A stretch of DNA of 20,242 nucleotides from Bacteroidales bacterium. GTDB lineage: Bacteria > Bacteroidota > Bacteroidia > Bacteroidales > SMBSF77. Both the position numbers and the translations under genes were made by a program. Below, in pieces: positions 8,751-14,472 of the stretch (position 1 is the stretch's first letter; each line of letters opens with the position of its first letter). The notes beneath the pieces are model-generated. The model was not told the origin of the DNA. It worked only from the letters and a program-made list of their open reading frames with translations, and ran no database searches. The stretch is from contig JAIOTT010000407.1 in the NCBI GenBank assembly GCA_021106655.1, positions 1 through 20,242 on the forward strand, read 5' to 3'.

Positions 8751-8851
8751 TTATTAACTGTTAATTGATTACTGTTAATTGATTACTGTTAACTGATTAC
8801 TGTTAATTGATTACTGTTAACTGATTACTGTTAATTGATAACTGATAATTG
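8751..8851. repeat. Heptanucleotide array, about 14 units
   Basis: Consecutive 7-bp units of the form YTGRTWA or CTGTTAA alternate, giving an apparent 14-bp repeat (TTAATTGATTACTG, six copies at 8761-8844). The period is kept without indels across the array. It occupies the spacer between the divergent tadA and RRM genes and ends about 24 nt before the RRM promoter. The rest of the spacer (8709-9034) holds that promoter and a leader of roughly 120 nt. Confidence 0.85.
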
Positions 8852-8874
8852 TTTTGCATAATTAAGTTAATTTT

Positions 8875-8904
8875 TTGATATTTAAATATTTTATTATATC
8901 TTTG
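8875..8904 (+). promoter_or_regulatory. Strong Bacteroidetes-type promoter of the RRM gene
   Basis: TTG (8875-8877, in a run of T) and TATCTTTG (8897-8904) are separated by 19 nt, a full match to the -33/-7 consensus. Transcription should begin near 8911, leaving an untranslated leader of about 120 nt. Long leaders are common on cold-inducible RNA-binding protein genes; that link is inference. Confidence 0.7.
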
Positions 8905-9034
8905 CCGGTTTGGAAGAAGAAAAATGTTTTTTTTAAAGAAGAAACAGAAGTCTTTTGTCCTGGTAGAGGTTGGTTTTTATTTAAATTGCCTTTGCAGAAT
9001 TTTTTTTATTTAATAATAAATTTTTATTTTAGTT

Positions 9035-9301
9035 ATGAACATTTATGTAGGAAACCTTAATTTTAATTACGGTGAAGACGACTTAAAAGAGTTATTTGAA
9101 AATTATGGAGAAGTAACCTCCGTAAAGATTATCATTGACAAGTATTCAGGTAGAAGTAAAGGATTTGGATTTGTAGAAATGGCTGAAGACGACGATGCTA
9201 ACAAAGCAATTGAAGACCTTAACGGTAAAGACCTTAACGGTCGTAACGTTAAAGTAAATCAAGCAAGAGAAAGAGAAGATAATAATAGAAGGAACTTCTA
9301 G
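9035..9301 (+). CDS. RRM-domain RNA-binding protein
   Basis: An 88-aa protein that is a single RNA recognition motif. RNP2 is IYVGNL (3-8) and RNP1 is KGFGFVEM (42-49), with the aromatic residues for RNA stacking in place (Y4, F44, F46). A short basic/acidic tail (REREDNNRRNF) ends it. Small single-RRM proteins of this kind are common in Bacteroidota and Cyanobacteria. They bind single-stranded RNA and probably act as post-transcriptional regulators or RNA chaperones. It is a single-gene unit, with its own promoter at 8875-8904 and a terminator at 9531-9568 that is unusually far downstream. Confidence 0.95.
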   Translation: MNIYVGNLNFNYGEDDLKELFENYGEVTSVKIIIDKYSGRSKGFGFVEMAEDDDANKAIEDLNGKDLNGRNVKVNQAREREDNNRRNF

Positions 9302-9315
9302 TTCTGATATTTTTC

Positions 9316-9343
9316 TTGGCTTCAGGTGTTTTTTTTAACTTTG
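9316..9343 (+). promoter_or_regulatory. Possible second promoter just after the RRM gene
   Basis: TTG (9316-9318) and TAACTTTG (9336-9343) are spaced 17 nt apart. This is slightly short, but the -7 box is perfect. It would start a transcript near 9350 that ends at the terminator at 9531-9568. Confidence 0.3.
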
Positions 9344-9349
9344 AAAGTA

Positions 9350-9568
9350 AATAAAACACATTCTTTATAAGGCAAACTTATCTATTTTATTTGGATTTGT
9401 TTGTTAAACAAAGGTTCAATGTTCTTGCTTGTGTGCAAGGTATATATGTCAAACTTTGTATTGAGTTTTTCGTTATTAATACATAGATGTTGAATTGATG
9501 TAATAAGTATATTTTTATACATTTTATAGAAAAGAATAAATCCATACCGGGTTTATTCTTTTTTTTTC
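9350..9568 (+). ncRNA. Candidate small RNA or structured 3' UTR of the RRM gene
   Basis: This stretch of about 219 nt has no ORF. It lies between a possible promoter (9316-9343) and a strong terminator. It has local hairpins: TTTGTTT/AAACAAA around 9408-9424, CTTGC/GCAAG around 9425-9440, and GTATA/TATAC near 9507-9520. I do not recognise a known RNA family. It may equally be the long 3' UTR of the RRM mRNA. Confidence 0.25.
9531..9568 (+). terminator. Rho-independent terminator
   Basis: A 13-bp stem, AAAGAATAAATCC with GGGTTTATTCTTT (one G-U pair), has a 5-nt loop and is followed by a run of about nine T. The opposite strand has a weaker T-tract, so it reads mainly in the plus direction. 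Confidence 0.8.
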
Positions 9569-9648
9569 TTAAAATTTATTATCTTTATGCTTTGGAATTT
9601 ACATACTAAGGTGTTTATAAGAAATTAAAATGATTGAAAATAATTTTT

Positions 9649-9730
9649 TACCCTCCCCAACCCCTCCCTGCAAGTAGGGAGGGGCTTTTAAGTGTTCTCC
9701 CCCTATTCATAGGGGGAGTTAGAGGGGGTA
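9649..9730. repeat. C-rich hairpin element, copy 2
   Basis: Two stem-loops lie in tandem: CCCCTCCCT/AGGGAGGGG (9661-9684) and CTCCCCCTAT/ATAGGGGGAG (9697-9718, 2-nt loop). The end, AGAGGGGGTA (9721-9730), is identical to the outer arm of the 6043-6108 element. It ends 20 nt before the start codon of the next gene. The 9302-9750 gap otherwise holds the candidate RNA and terminator. Confidence 0.7.
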
Positions 9731-9750
9731 TAAAATGCAAGAAATTATAG

Positions 9751-10278
9751 ATGATGTCAAAAAAAGAAATAGAATTATTAAAATCCAGGATAGAAAAGTT
9801 ATATGCTAAGGATTTTGATCTTGAAGCCTGGAAAAACTATACTATTGTTATACTCGCCCGGATCTTTGGCCCTGAAAACCAAAAGATCAAACAAATAGAA
9901 AAGATACAGTATGACTATGGAAGCTGGTCGTTAAGAGATACTTCTGGCTATTCCTCTTATCTTGATACATGTAAGAAACTCAGCAGTGAAATACTTGAGG
10001 CATCTATCAGTGAGTTGGAAAATTTTGGTTTGCCAGAGATCAAGACAGAAGAACAAAAAGAAGATGAATCTTTAAAAATCATTCTACATGCGCTTGAGGA
10101 CGAATTAAAAGTATCACAATACAAGGAATTGATAGCAATAGCCTCTTCTGATGAAAAAAATGAAGTCAGGCAAAAAGTGATCATCGAAAAACTCAAAAGT
10201 TATGGAAATGATGTCGCTTTTCAAATACTCTCAAAAATCCTTGCAAATTCTAAATTCCGGGTCAATAATAAATATTAA
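9751..10278 (+). CDS. Uncharacterised helical protein
   Basis: A 175-aa, charged, mostly alpha-helical soluble protein that I do not recognise. It has no signal peptide and no membrane segment. Visible features are an N-terminal helical region (EIELLKSRIEKLY, then DLEAWKNYTIVILARIFG), a central YDYGSWSLRDTSG segment that may be a conserved loop, and a Lys/Glu-rich C-terminal half with LEDELK and ILSKILANSK. The start is ATG 9751 or 9754. Codon use and composition resemble the neighbours. It follows a C-rich hairpin element closely, and the next gene starts about 50 nt after it on the same strand. Similar N-terminal helical modules occur in some accessory-region proteins of Bacteroidota, but I cannot support a function. 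Confidence 0.7.
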   Translation: MMSKKEIELLKSRIEKLYAKDFDLEAWKNYTIVILARIFGPENQKIKQIEKIQYDYGSWSLRDTSGYSSYLDTCKKLSSEILEASISELENFGLPEIKTEEQKEDESLKIILHALEDELKVSQYKELIAIASSDEKNEVRQKVIIEKLKSYGNDVAFQILSKILANSKFRVNNKY

Positions 10279-10326
10279 AAAATTATTCTATTTGCCCATC
10301 TTATTTTTATTTCTTAATTTTCGCTG

Positions 10327-10761
10327 ATGATCAGAGTAAAGCGGGAAATATTGATTTTACTGTCCGGTTTGATCTGGAGCATTATTGGAGTATTATTAAA
10401 CTTTATGGCTGCTAGATGGATGGTACACCTTTATTTTTGGGAAGGAGCAGGAGTAATAATTATTGGATTAATATCAGGATTTTTAATTGCGTATTTAGGA
10501 TTTATTAAAATGATCAGAAAGAACACTGATCGAATATTAAAATATGAAGGTAAAGTGTGTGTATTTGCTTTTCAATCCTGGAAAAGTTACTTGATAATTA
10601 TAATAATGGTCACACTTGGAATCTTTATGCGATCTTCTTCTTTAGTGCCAAAACTTATCCTCACCCCTATTTATATTGGAATTGGGCTGGCTTTGATTAT
10701 TTCAAGTTCCCAATATTACAGGGCATACATGAAAGCCCGAAGTATGAAGCCTGAAGCCTGA
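10327..10761 (+). CDS. Uncharacterised four-helix membrane protein
   Basis: A 144-aa protein with four predicted transmembrane segments at about residues 8-28, 38-60, 90-107 and 111-130. The loops are short and basic residues (RVKR, KMIRKNTDR) lie near the ends. It contains no catalytic motif I can identify. The last residues (RSMKPEA) and the UGA stop are encoded inside a 7-bp-period array (TGAAGCC units at 10745-10765), so the reading frame ends within repeat DNA. It probably shares a transcript with the 175-aa gene, 48 nt upstream. It converges with the Crp/Fnr-type gene. Confidence 0.7.
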   Translation: MIRVKREILILLSGLIWSIIGVLLNFMAARWMVHLYFWEGAGVIIIGLISGFLIAYLGFIKMIRKNTDRILKYEGKVCVFAFQSWKSYLIIIIMVTLGIFMRSSSLVPKLILTPIYIGIGLALIISSSQYYRAYMKARSMKPEA

Positions 10762-10765
10762 AGTC
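10745..10765. repeat. 7-bp-period array overlapping a gene end
   Basis: Two TGAAGCC units and one TGAAGTC supply the last codons and the stop (10759-10761) of the 144-aa membrane protein gene. Confidence 0.6.
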
Positions 10766-10789
10766 AGTAAGCAGTATGCACTTTCCTTC

Positions 10790-10837
10790 ATTATCACATT
10801 ATCAAATTAGCATATTATCACATTAATTTATTGTCAC
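10790..10837. repeat. 8-bp-period array (ATTATCAC type)
   Basis: Six uninterrupted 8-bp units beginning ATTATCAC and ATTATCAA and ending ATTGTCAC lie in the spacer between convergent genes. The same unit recurs at 18910-18953. Confidence 0.75.
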
Positions 10838-10847
10838 TTCCAACGTC

Positions 10848-11546
10848 TCAGCCTCGCTTCCCAATATCCTGTAATTGATCTTTTTTAGATATCTTAATAT
10901 CCTTACCTCTTAGTTTTAATATTCCCTCTTTTTCAAATTCTTTTAAAAACTTAATGGTACTCTCTGTTGAGATAGATGCGAAATCTGCAATATCCTGCCT
11001 GCTTAGATATTGAAATACATTTTGGTCAATAAATTCCTTGCCGGAAAGATAGAGAAGAGCCGAGGCAAGTTTACCACGCATTTGTTTATAAGAAGTATTT
11101 TTTATTATCTCCAATAAATGGCCTTCGTTACTGCAATTTTTTGAAGTAATGCGCATAGCAAACTCAGGATTTTTCAGTAGAAGCTGTTTTAATCCCGTTT
11201 TATCAATCATACAAACTTTAGAGTTCTTTAATGCAATGGCAGAATAATTATAGATATTATCATCAAAAACGGAAGAGAAAGCTAAAAAGTCACCTGATTT
11301 TGCCAGGCGGATATTAATTTGTTTATCCAGGCCTGGTTGCAGGTAAACTTTCACAAGACCTTCAATAATAAGCAATACATAAGGTGCAAAAGCTCCTTGT
11401 TTGAATAAATTTTCTCCCTGCAAATATGTTAGTTGAGTTTTCTTTCCACTAATAAATTCAAGCTCATCCTGACTTAAAACCTGAAAGCATTGTGATATAC
11501 TTATGCATTCATTACAGTTTTCGGTATTTTCTTGTTCCGTCATCAT
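10848..11546 (-). CDS. Crp/Fnr-family transcriptional regulator with N-terminal cysteines
   Basis: A 232-aa regulator taken from ATG 11546. A longer frame from 11567 would begin at or before the predicted transcription start, so I prefer the shorter form. The N-terminus has four closely spaced cysteines if Cys of SQCF is included (C11, C14, C20 visible as NCNEC...QCF). This resembles the redox or Fe-S sensing N-termini of FNR-like proteins, though a fourth ligand is not obvious. A cyclic-nucleotide-binding-type beta-barrel follows (about 25-145), then a winged helix-turn-helix with LSRQDIADFASISTESTIKFL as the recognition region. It is divergent from the redox cassette at 11773-14396, which it probably controls. 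The signal could be oxygen, nitric oxide or redox state. Confidence 0.9.
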   Translation of the reverse strand: MMTEQENTENCNECISISQCFQVLSQDELEFISGKKTQLTYLQGENLFKQGAFAPYVLLIIEGLVKVYLQPGLDKQINIRLAKSGDFLAFSSVFDDNIYNYSAIALKNSKVCMIDKTGLKQLLLKNPEFAMRITSKNCSNEGHLLEIIKNTSYKQMRGKLASALLYLSGKEFIDQNVFQYLSRQDIADFASISTESTIKFLKEFEKEGILKLRGKDIKISKKDQLQDIGKRG

Positions 11547-11566
11547 AGGAAATTCTAAATAAAGCA

Positions 11567-11574
11567 CAAAAATA
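11567..11574 (-). promoter_or_regulatory. -7 box of the Crp/Fnr-type gene
   Basis: On the minus strand TATTTTTG matches TAnnTTTG about 21 nt before ATG 11546. No clear TTG lies at the -33 position, as expected of a regulated promoter. Confidence 0.35.
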
Positions 11575-11620
11575 CAAACAATGTATTGAATCCAGGCTAA
11601 ATTAATTTAAAATCCTTAAC

Positions 11621-11646
11621 CCTACGGGTGTTATAACCCTCGTAGG
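11621..11646. promoter_or_regulatory. Inverted repeat in the divergent regulatory region
   Basis: CCTACG and CGTAGG (6 bp) enclose a further GGT/ACC pairing with a 2-nt bulge. There is no T-tract, so an operator or cis-acting structure is likelier than a terminator. Confidence 0.35.
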
Positions 11647-11689
11647 ATCAAAAACTAACATTTGATAGTAAAAAAGCTGAATTTTTTCA

Positions 11690-11704
11690 TGTTTGAGACA
11701 AACA
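11690..11704. promoter_or_regulatory. Candidate operator TGTTTG-aga-CAAACA
   Basis: A perfect 15-bp inverted repeat is centred about 63 nt upstream of the predicted cassette start site. That is the usual spacing for class I activation by Crp/Fnr proteins. It does not match the E. coli FNR box (TTGATnnnnATCAA) exactly. Confidence 0.4.
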
Positions 11705-11722
11705 CATATAAACCCATTTTTG

Positions 11723-11753
11723 TTGCAGCATATTATTTGCTGATGTAATTTTG
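11723..11753 (+). promoter_or_regulatory. Promoter of the redox cassette
   Basis: TTG (11723-11725) and TAATTTTG (11746-11753) are spaced 20 nt apart. Transcription would begin near 11760, only about 13 nt before the first start codon. Confidence 0.6.
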
Positions 11754-11772
11754 CATCAAAATTATTTAAACA

Positions 11773-12123
11773 ATGAAACGGGTAGCAGTTCCTGTAACAC
11801 AAGGTAAATTAAGTGAATATTTCGGTGGATGTAACCATTATGAGATATTTGAAATTGATAGTGGTAGTATTGAAAGGAGTGAAATAAAAGTACCTCCTCA
11901 ACATGATATTACAAAGTTACCGGAATGGGCTGTACATCAAAAAATTACTGATATCATCGCACATAAAGTAGATAACAGGATATTGACCTTGTTCACCGCT
12001 AAAAAAATTAATCTTTTTGTGGGGATTTCTGTTGATACTCCTTTAATGCTGATTGAAGATTATATGAGTGGCAAGCTACAATCGGACGAAAAAATAATTA
12101 ATGAAATAAAGTTAAAATCATAA
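11773..12123 (+). CDS. NifX/dinitrogenase cofactor-type protein
   Basis: A 116-aa protein of the dinitrogenase iron-molybdenum cofactor biosynthesis fold (NifX, NafY, and the C-terminus of NifB). The N-terminal strand MKRVAVPVTQGKLSEYFGGCNHYEIFEID matches the family pattern (AVPV...dG...HFG.a..F.i), with a cysteine at 20 where many have His or Ala. There is a single later ligand candidate, H44. No nitrogenase genes are nearby, so nitrogen fixation is not implied. Family members outside nif clusters bind iron-sulfur or metal clusters and are often found near redox genes. It is first in the cassette behind a good promoter, 29 nt ahead of the next gene. Confidence 0.75.
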   Translation: MKRVAVPVTQGKLSEYFGGCNHYEIFEIDSGSIERSEIKVPPQHDITKLPEWAVHQKITDIIAHKVDNRILTLFTAKKINLFVGISVDTPLMLIEDYMSGKLQSDEKIINEIKLKS

Positions 12124-12152
12124 ATAATAATTAATTTTAAAAAAAGTAAATT

Positions 12153-12506
12153 ATGAAACTCTTAGAAACAAATATTCACGAGATTGAGACAGCATCAGAA
12201 TTAGAAAATCTTATTAATGCTAATGAAAATGTAATGGTTTGTGCCGGCCGCATGGGTCCTATGTGTATACCTGTTTATGATACAATGGAAGAATTAGAAG
12301 AAGAACGGAATAATATTAAGTTTTACAGTATGGGCTTTGATACACCCGAGGCAGCTCCAATACGCAATGCAACAGAGTGTCGTGGATTTATGGGCCTTCC
12401 ATTTACAATGTACTATAAGAATGGTGAAGTGGTTAAAGCTACCAGTAGTATTCAAAGTATGGAACAGATTACTGGCATATTGGATGAACACTTCTCCAAA
12501 TCTTAA
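12153..12506 (+). CDS. Thioredoxin-fold protein without a CxxC site
   Basis: A 117-aa protein with the thioredoxin pattern, but the WCGPC active site is replaced by RMGPMC (33-38). The second cysteine (C38) and the Gly-Pro are kept, and the nucleophilic cysteine is absent. Other cysteines are C30 (in MVCAG) and C76 (in NATECRG). The cis-proline loop is normal (GLPFTMYYKNGEVV, P83). A standard dithiol disulfide-exchange mechanism is therefore unlikely. Possible alternatives are a single-cysteine thiol relay with C30 or C76, a sensor or binding protein, or a partner for the reductase encoded next. The gap to that gene is 13 nt, so it is co-transcribed. Confidence 0.8.
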   Translation: MKLLETNIHEIETASELENLINANENVMVCAGRMGPMCIPVYDTMEELEEERNNIKFYSMGFDTPEAAPIRNATECRGFMGLPFTMYYKNGEVVKATSSIQSMEQITGILDEHFSKS

Positions 12507-12519
12507 ATCACTAATAATC

Positions 12520-13440
12520 ATGGAAGAAGTATTTGATGTAATGATCCTGGGAGGAGGGGCAGCAGGCCTCACCGCCGGTATCTATAGCTCAAGGTCAAAA
12601 TTGAATACATTGATAGTTAATGAAGGAGCTGTTGGTGGCCAAATGGTATTGACAGATGAAATTGCCAATTATCCTGGAGTGGAAACAACCAATGGATATA
12701 AACTGGCCAATACCATGAAAAAACAGGCAAAAAATTTTGGCTGTAAAATCAAATCAAACGTAAAGATCAGGAATTATGAATTCGAAAGCGAAATTAAAAC
12801 TATTGAACTGGAAGATGGGAGAAAATTTCATTCGAAAACAATAATTCTGGCACCTGGTGGCAAGCCCCGAACATTAAATGTTTCTGGTGAGGATACTTTT
12901 AAAGGCAAAGGGATTTCATATTGTGCTACCTGTGATGGTGATTTTTTTACAGACAAAGAAATAGTAGTTGTCGGAGGTGGTAATTCTGCCCTGGAAGAAG
13001 CAGTAACTCTTACCAATTTTGCGACTAAGGTTACAATTATTCACCAATTTGATCATTTTCAGGCATTCGGTCATGCAATTCGGGAAGCAGAGAAAAATGA
13101 AAAGATAGAATTTATCATGGAATCCGAGCCTCGAGAATTTATTGGAAGTGAAAAGCTTGAAAAAGTAAAATTTGAAAATCTGGCAACCTCAAAATTCTCA
13201 GAATTGAAAATTGATGGAGTTTTTATTTTTGTTGGATACCTGCCCAATACAAACTCATTAAAAAAACATGTGAAACTCAATGAAAAAAATGAAATTATTG
13301 TTGACATGGACATGAAGACAAATGTGCCCGGAGTTTTTGCTGCCGGAGATTGCATTGCTAAAAAGTATCGCCAGGTTACAACAGCGGTTGCAGAAGGCAC
13401 TATCGCATCATTAAGTGCATTGGAATATTTAAGAAAATAG
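12520..13440 (+). CDS. Thioredoxin reductase-like flavoprotein with a changed NAD(P)H site
   Basis: A 306-aa protein from ATG 12520; the longer in-frame extension to 12337 overlaps the thioredoxin-fold gene and is not coding. The FAD-binding motif is GGGAAG (11-16), the redox-active disulfide CATC (135-138), the second nucleotide motif GGGNSALEEA (152-161), and a C-terminal FAD loop GVFAAGDC (271-278) is followed by RQVTTAVAEG. The family's 2'-phosphate-binding HRRxxxR is replaced by HQFDHFQ (175-181), so the arginines that select NADPH are missing. NADH or another donor is likely. The protein is a low-molecular-weight thioredoxin reductase by length and architecture. It probably reduces the adjacent thioredoxin or glutaredoxin proteins, but its partner is not proven. 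Confidence 0.88.
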   Translation: MEEVFDVMILGGGAAGLTAGIYSSRSKLNTLIVNEGAVGGQMVLTDEIANYPGVETTNGYKLANTMKKQAKNFGCKIKSNVKIRNYEFESEIKTIELEDGRKFHSKTIILAPGGKPRTLNVSGEDTFKGKGISYCATCDGDFFTDKEIVVVGGGNSALEEAVTLTNFATKVTIIHQFDHFQAFGHAIREAEKNEKIEFIMESEPREFIGSEKLEKVKFENLATSKFSELKIDGVFIFVGYLPNTNSLKKHVKLNEKNEIIVDMDMKTNVPGVFAAGDCIAKKYRQVTTAVAEGTIASLSALEYLRK

Positions 13441-13447
13441 AAAAATT

Positions 13448-14038
13448 ATGAACGAAATGAAAAATCTGAATTCATATGATGAGTTACAATCAAAGTTGAT
13501 TGGCAAGGATAAAGCCTATTTGCTCCTATATAAAAATGGTAGTGAAAAAAGCGATTGTGCATTCAAAAATGTTCATTCAGCAATTAAAAGTATTTCATCT
13601 ATTACTTTCTTTTCAGCTGATTTGAATCGTGTACGTGATATACACCCTGAATACAGTATTACATCAGCTCCGGTATTGATTGAATTTGAAAAGGGGATAT
13701 TTAAAAACGTAATTAAAGGCTGCCACGATAATAAATATTACAAAGCTCTGTTTGAAGATGCAGTATATTATGCGGAGACAAAAAATAACGAAAAACCAGC
13801 AAAAAGAGTTACTGTGTATTCAACTCCAACTTGCTCGTGGTGTACTACACTAAAATCATATTTGAGGCAGCACAGAGTGAGATATACAGACATAGATGTT
13901 TCACGCGACCAGCGTGCTGCTGATGAACTTGTAAAACGAAGCGGACAAATGGGAGTGCCTCAAACCGATATTAATGGCGAGATGATTGTTGGTTTTAATA
14001 AAGCACGTATTAATGAACTACTTGAAATTAAAGGTTAA
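13448..14038 (+). CDS. Thioredoxin-like and glutaredoxin fusion
   Basis: A 196-aa two-domain protein. Residues about 1-115 form a degenerate thioredoxin-like domain: a cis-proline segment SAPVLIEFEKG (P75) is present, but the active-site region reads GSEKSDCAFKN with only one cysteine (C37). Residues 119-196 are a complete NrdH/YruB-like glutaredoxin with VTVYSTPTCSWC (129-132), cis-proline in GVPQTD (P171) and the C-terminal pattern IVGFNKARINELL. The fusion suggests that the first domain docks or relays electrons to the glutaredoxin domain. It follows the reductase gene by 7 nt, making the reductase its likely reductant. Confidence 0.85.
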   Translation: MNEMKNLNSYDELQSKLIGKDKAYLLLYKNGSEKSDCAFKNVHSAIKSISSITFFSADLNRVRDIHPEYSITSAPVLIEFEKGIFKNVIKGCHDNKYYKALFEDAVYYAETKNNEKPAKRVTVYSTPTCSWCTTLKSYLRQHRVRYTDIDVSRDQRAADELVKRSGQMGVPQTDINGEMIVGFNKARINELLEIKG

Positions 14039-14067
14039 AGATTTTTAAATAAATATTATTAAACTCG

Positions 14068-14103
14068 AAGTACTTTAAATACTTAAAGTACTCTAAATAC
14101 TTT
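14068..14103. repeat. 9-bp-period array containing a near-perfect 24-bp palindrome
   Basis: Four 9-bp units (AAGTACTTT, AAATACTTA, AAGTACTCT, AAATACTTT) lie just before the GroES-like start codon. Positions 14069-14092 form a 24-bp palindrome with one mismatched pair (half-site AGTACTTTAA). It could serve as an operator or shape the leader of the GroES-like gene. Confidence 0.6.
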
Positions 14104-14108
14104 TTATT

Positions 14109-14396
14109 ATGAACGAATTACATCCAATAAACCAGAATATACTTTTAGATATTTCTGACGATAACAAAGAAAAGAAAACTGCATCAGGAATTATCATTCC
14201 CGAGACAGCTCAAACAAAACAAGATATTGCAAAAGTTGTTGCTATGAGTAATATCGAAAATGCTGAAATAGCAGTTGGAGACACAGTTATGTATAAAGGA
14301 TTCAGTGGAACAGAAACTGAGTTTGAAGGTAAAAAATATTTGTTGATCCAATATGAAGAAATAATGGCAAAGATAGTTGAGACAGAGGAGATCTAG
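14109..14396 (+). CDS. GroES-like (Cpn10) protein
   Basis: A 95-aa protein of the co-chaperonin fold. The mobile loop is recognisable at 21-39 (EKKTASGIIIPETAQTKQD), including the hydrophobic tripeptide that contacts GroEL (GIII, 27-30). VAVGDTVMYKGFSGTE-like and YLLIQYEEIMAKI segments match the body of the family, but the N-terminal RVLV-type strand reads NILLDI. It is divergent compared with housekeeping GroES, and there is no groEL beside it. It is last in the redox cassette, 70 nt after the fusion gene. A specialised co-chaperonin for a cassette product is possible; function is not established. Confidence 0.8.
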   Translation: MNELHPINQNILLDISDDNKEKKTASGIIIPETAQTKQDIAKVVAMSNIENAEIAVGDTVMYKGFSGTETEFEGKKYLLIQYEEIMAKIVETEEI

Positions 14397-14472
14397 CCGA
14401 TTAATTCCTAACATAGCAAGCTGCAAACAAACTCGAAAATAGTGGCAGCAGCAGTTGCAGTAAATGACGAGT

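Noticed and set aside
8751..8851. Heptad array as a CRISPR array
   Set aside because: Repeats are 7 or 14 bp with no unique spacers and no cas genes nearby.
11773..12123. Nitrogen fixation locus
   Set aside because: Only a NifX-like fold is present; no nifHDK, nifB or nifE/N genes are near, and this fold is common outside nitrogen fixers.
12337..12519. N-terminal extension of the thioredoxin reductase-like protein
   Set aside because: It overlaps the thioredoxin-fold gene in another frame, and the family N-terminus begins at ATG 12520.
14397..14472. Terminator between the GroES-like and DprA-like genes
   Set aside because: A 7-bp AAACTCG/CGAGTTT pair encloses a 30-nt loop and has no T-tract; too weak to call.
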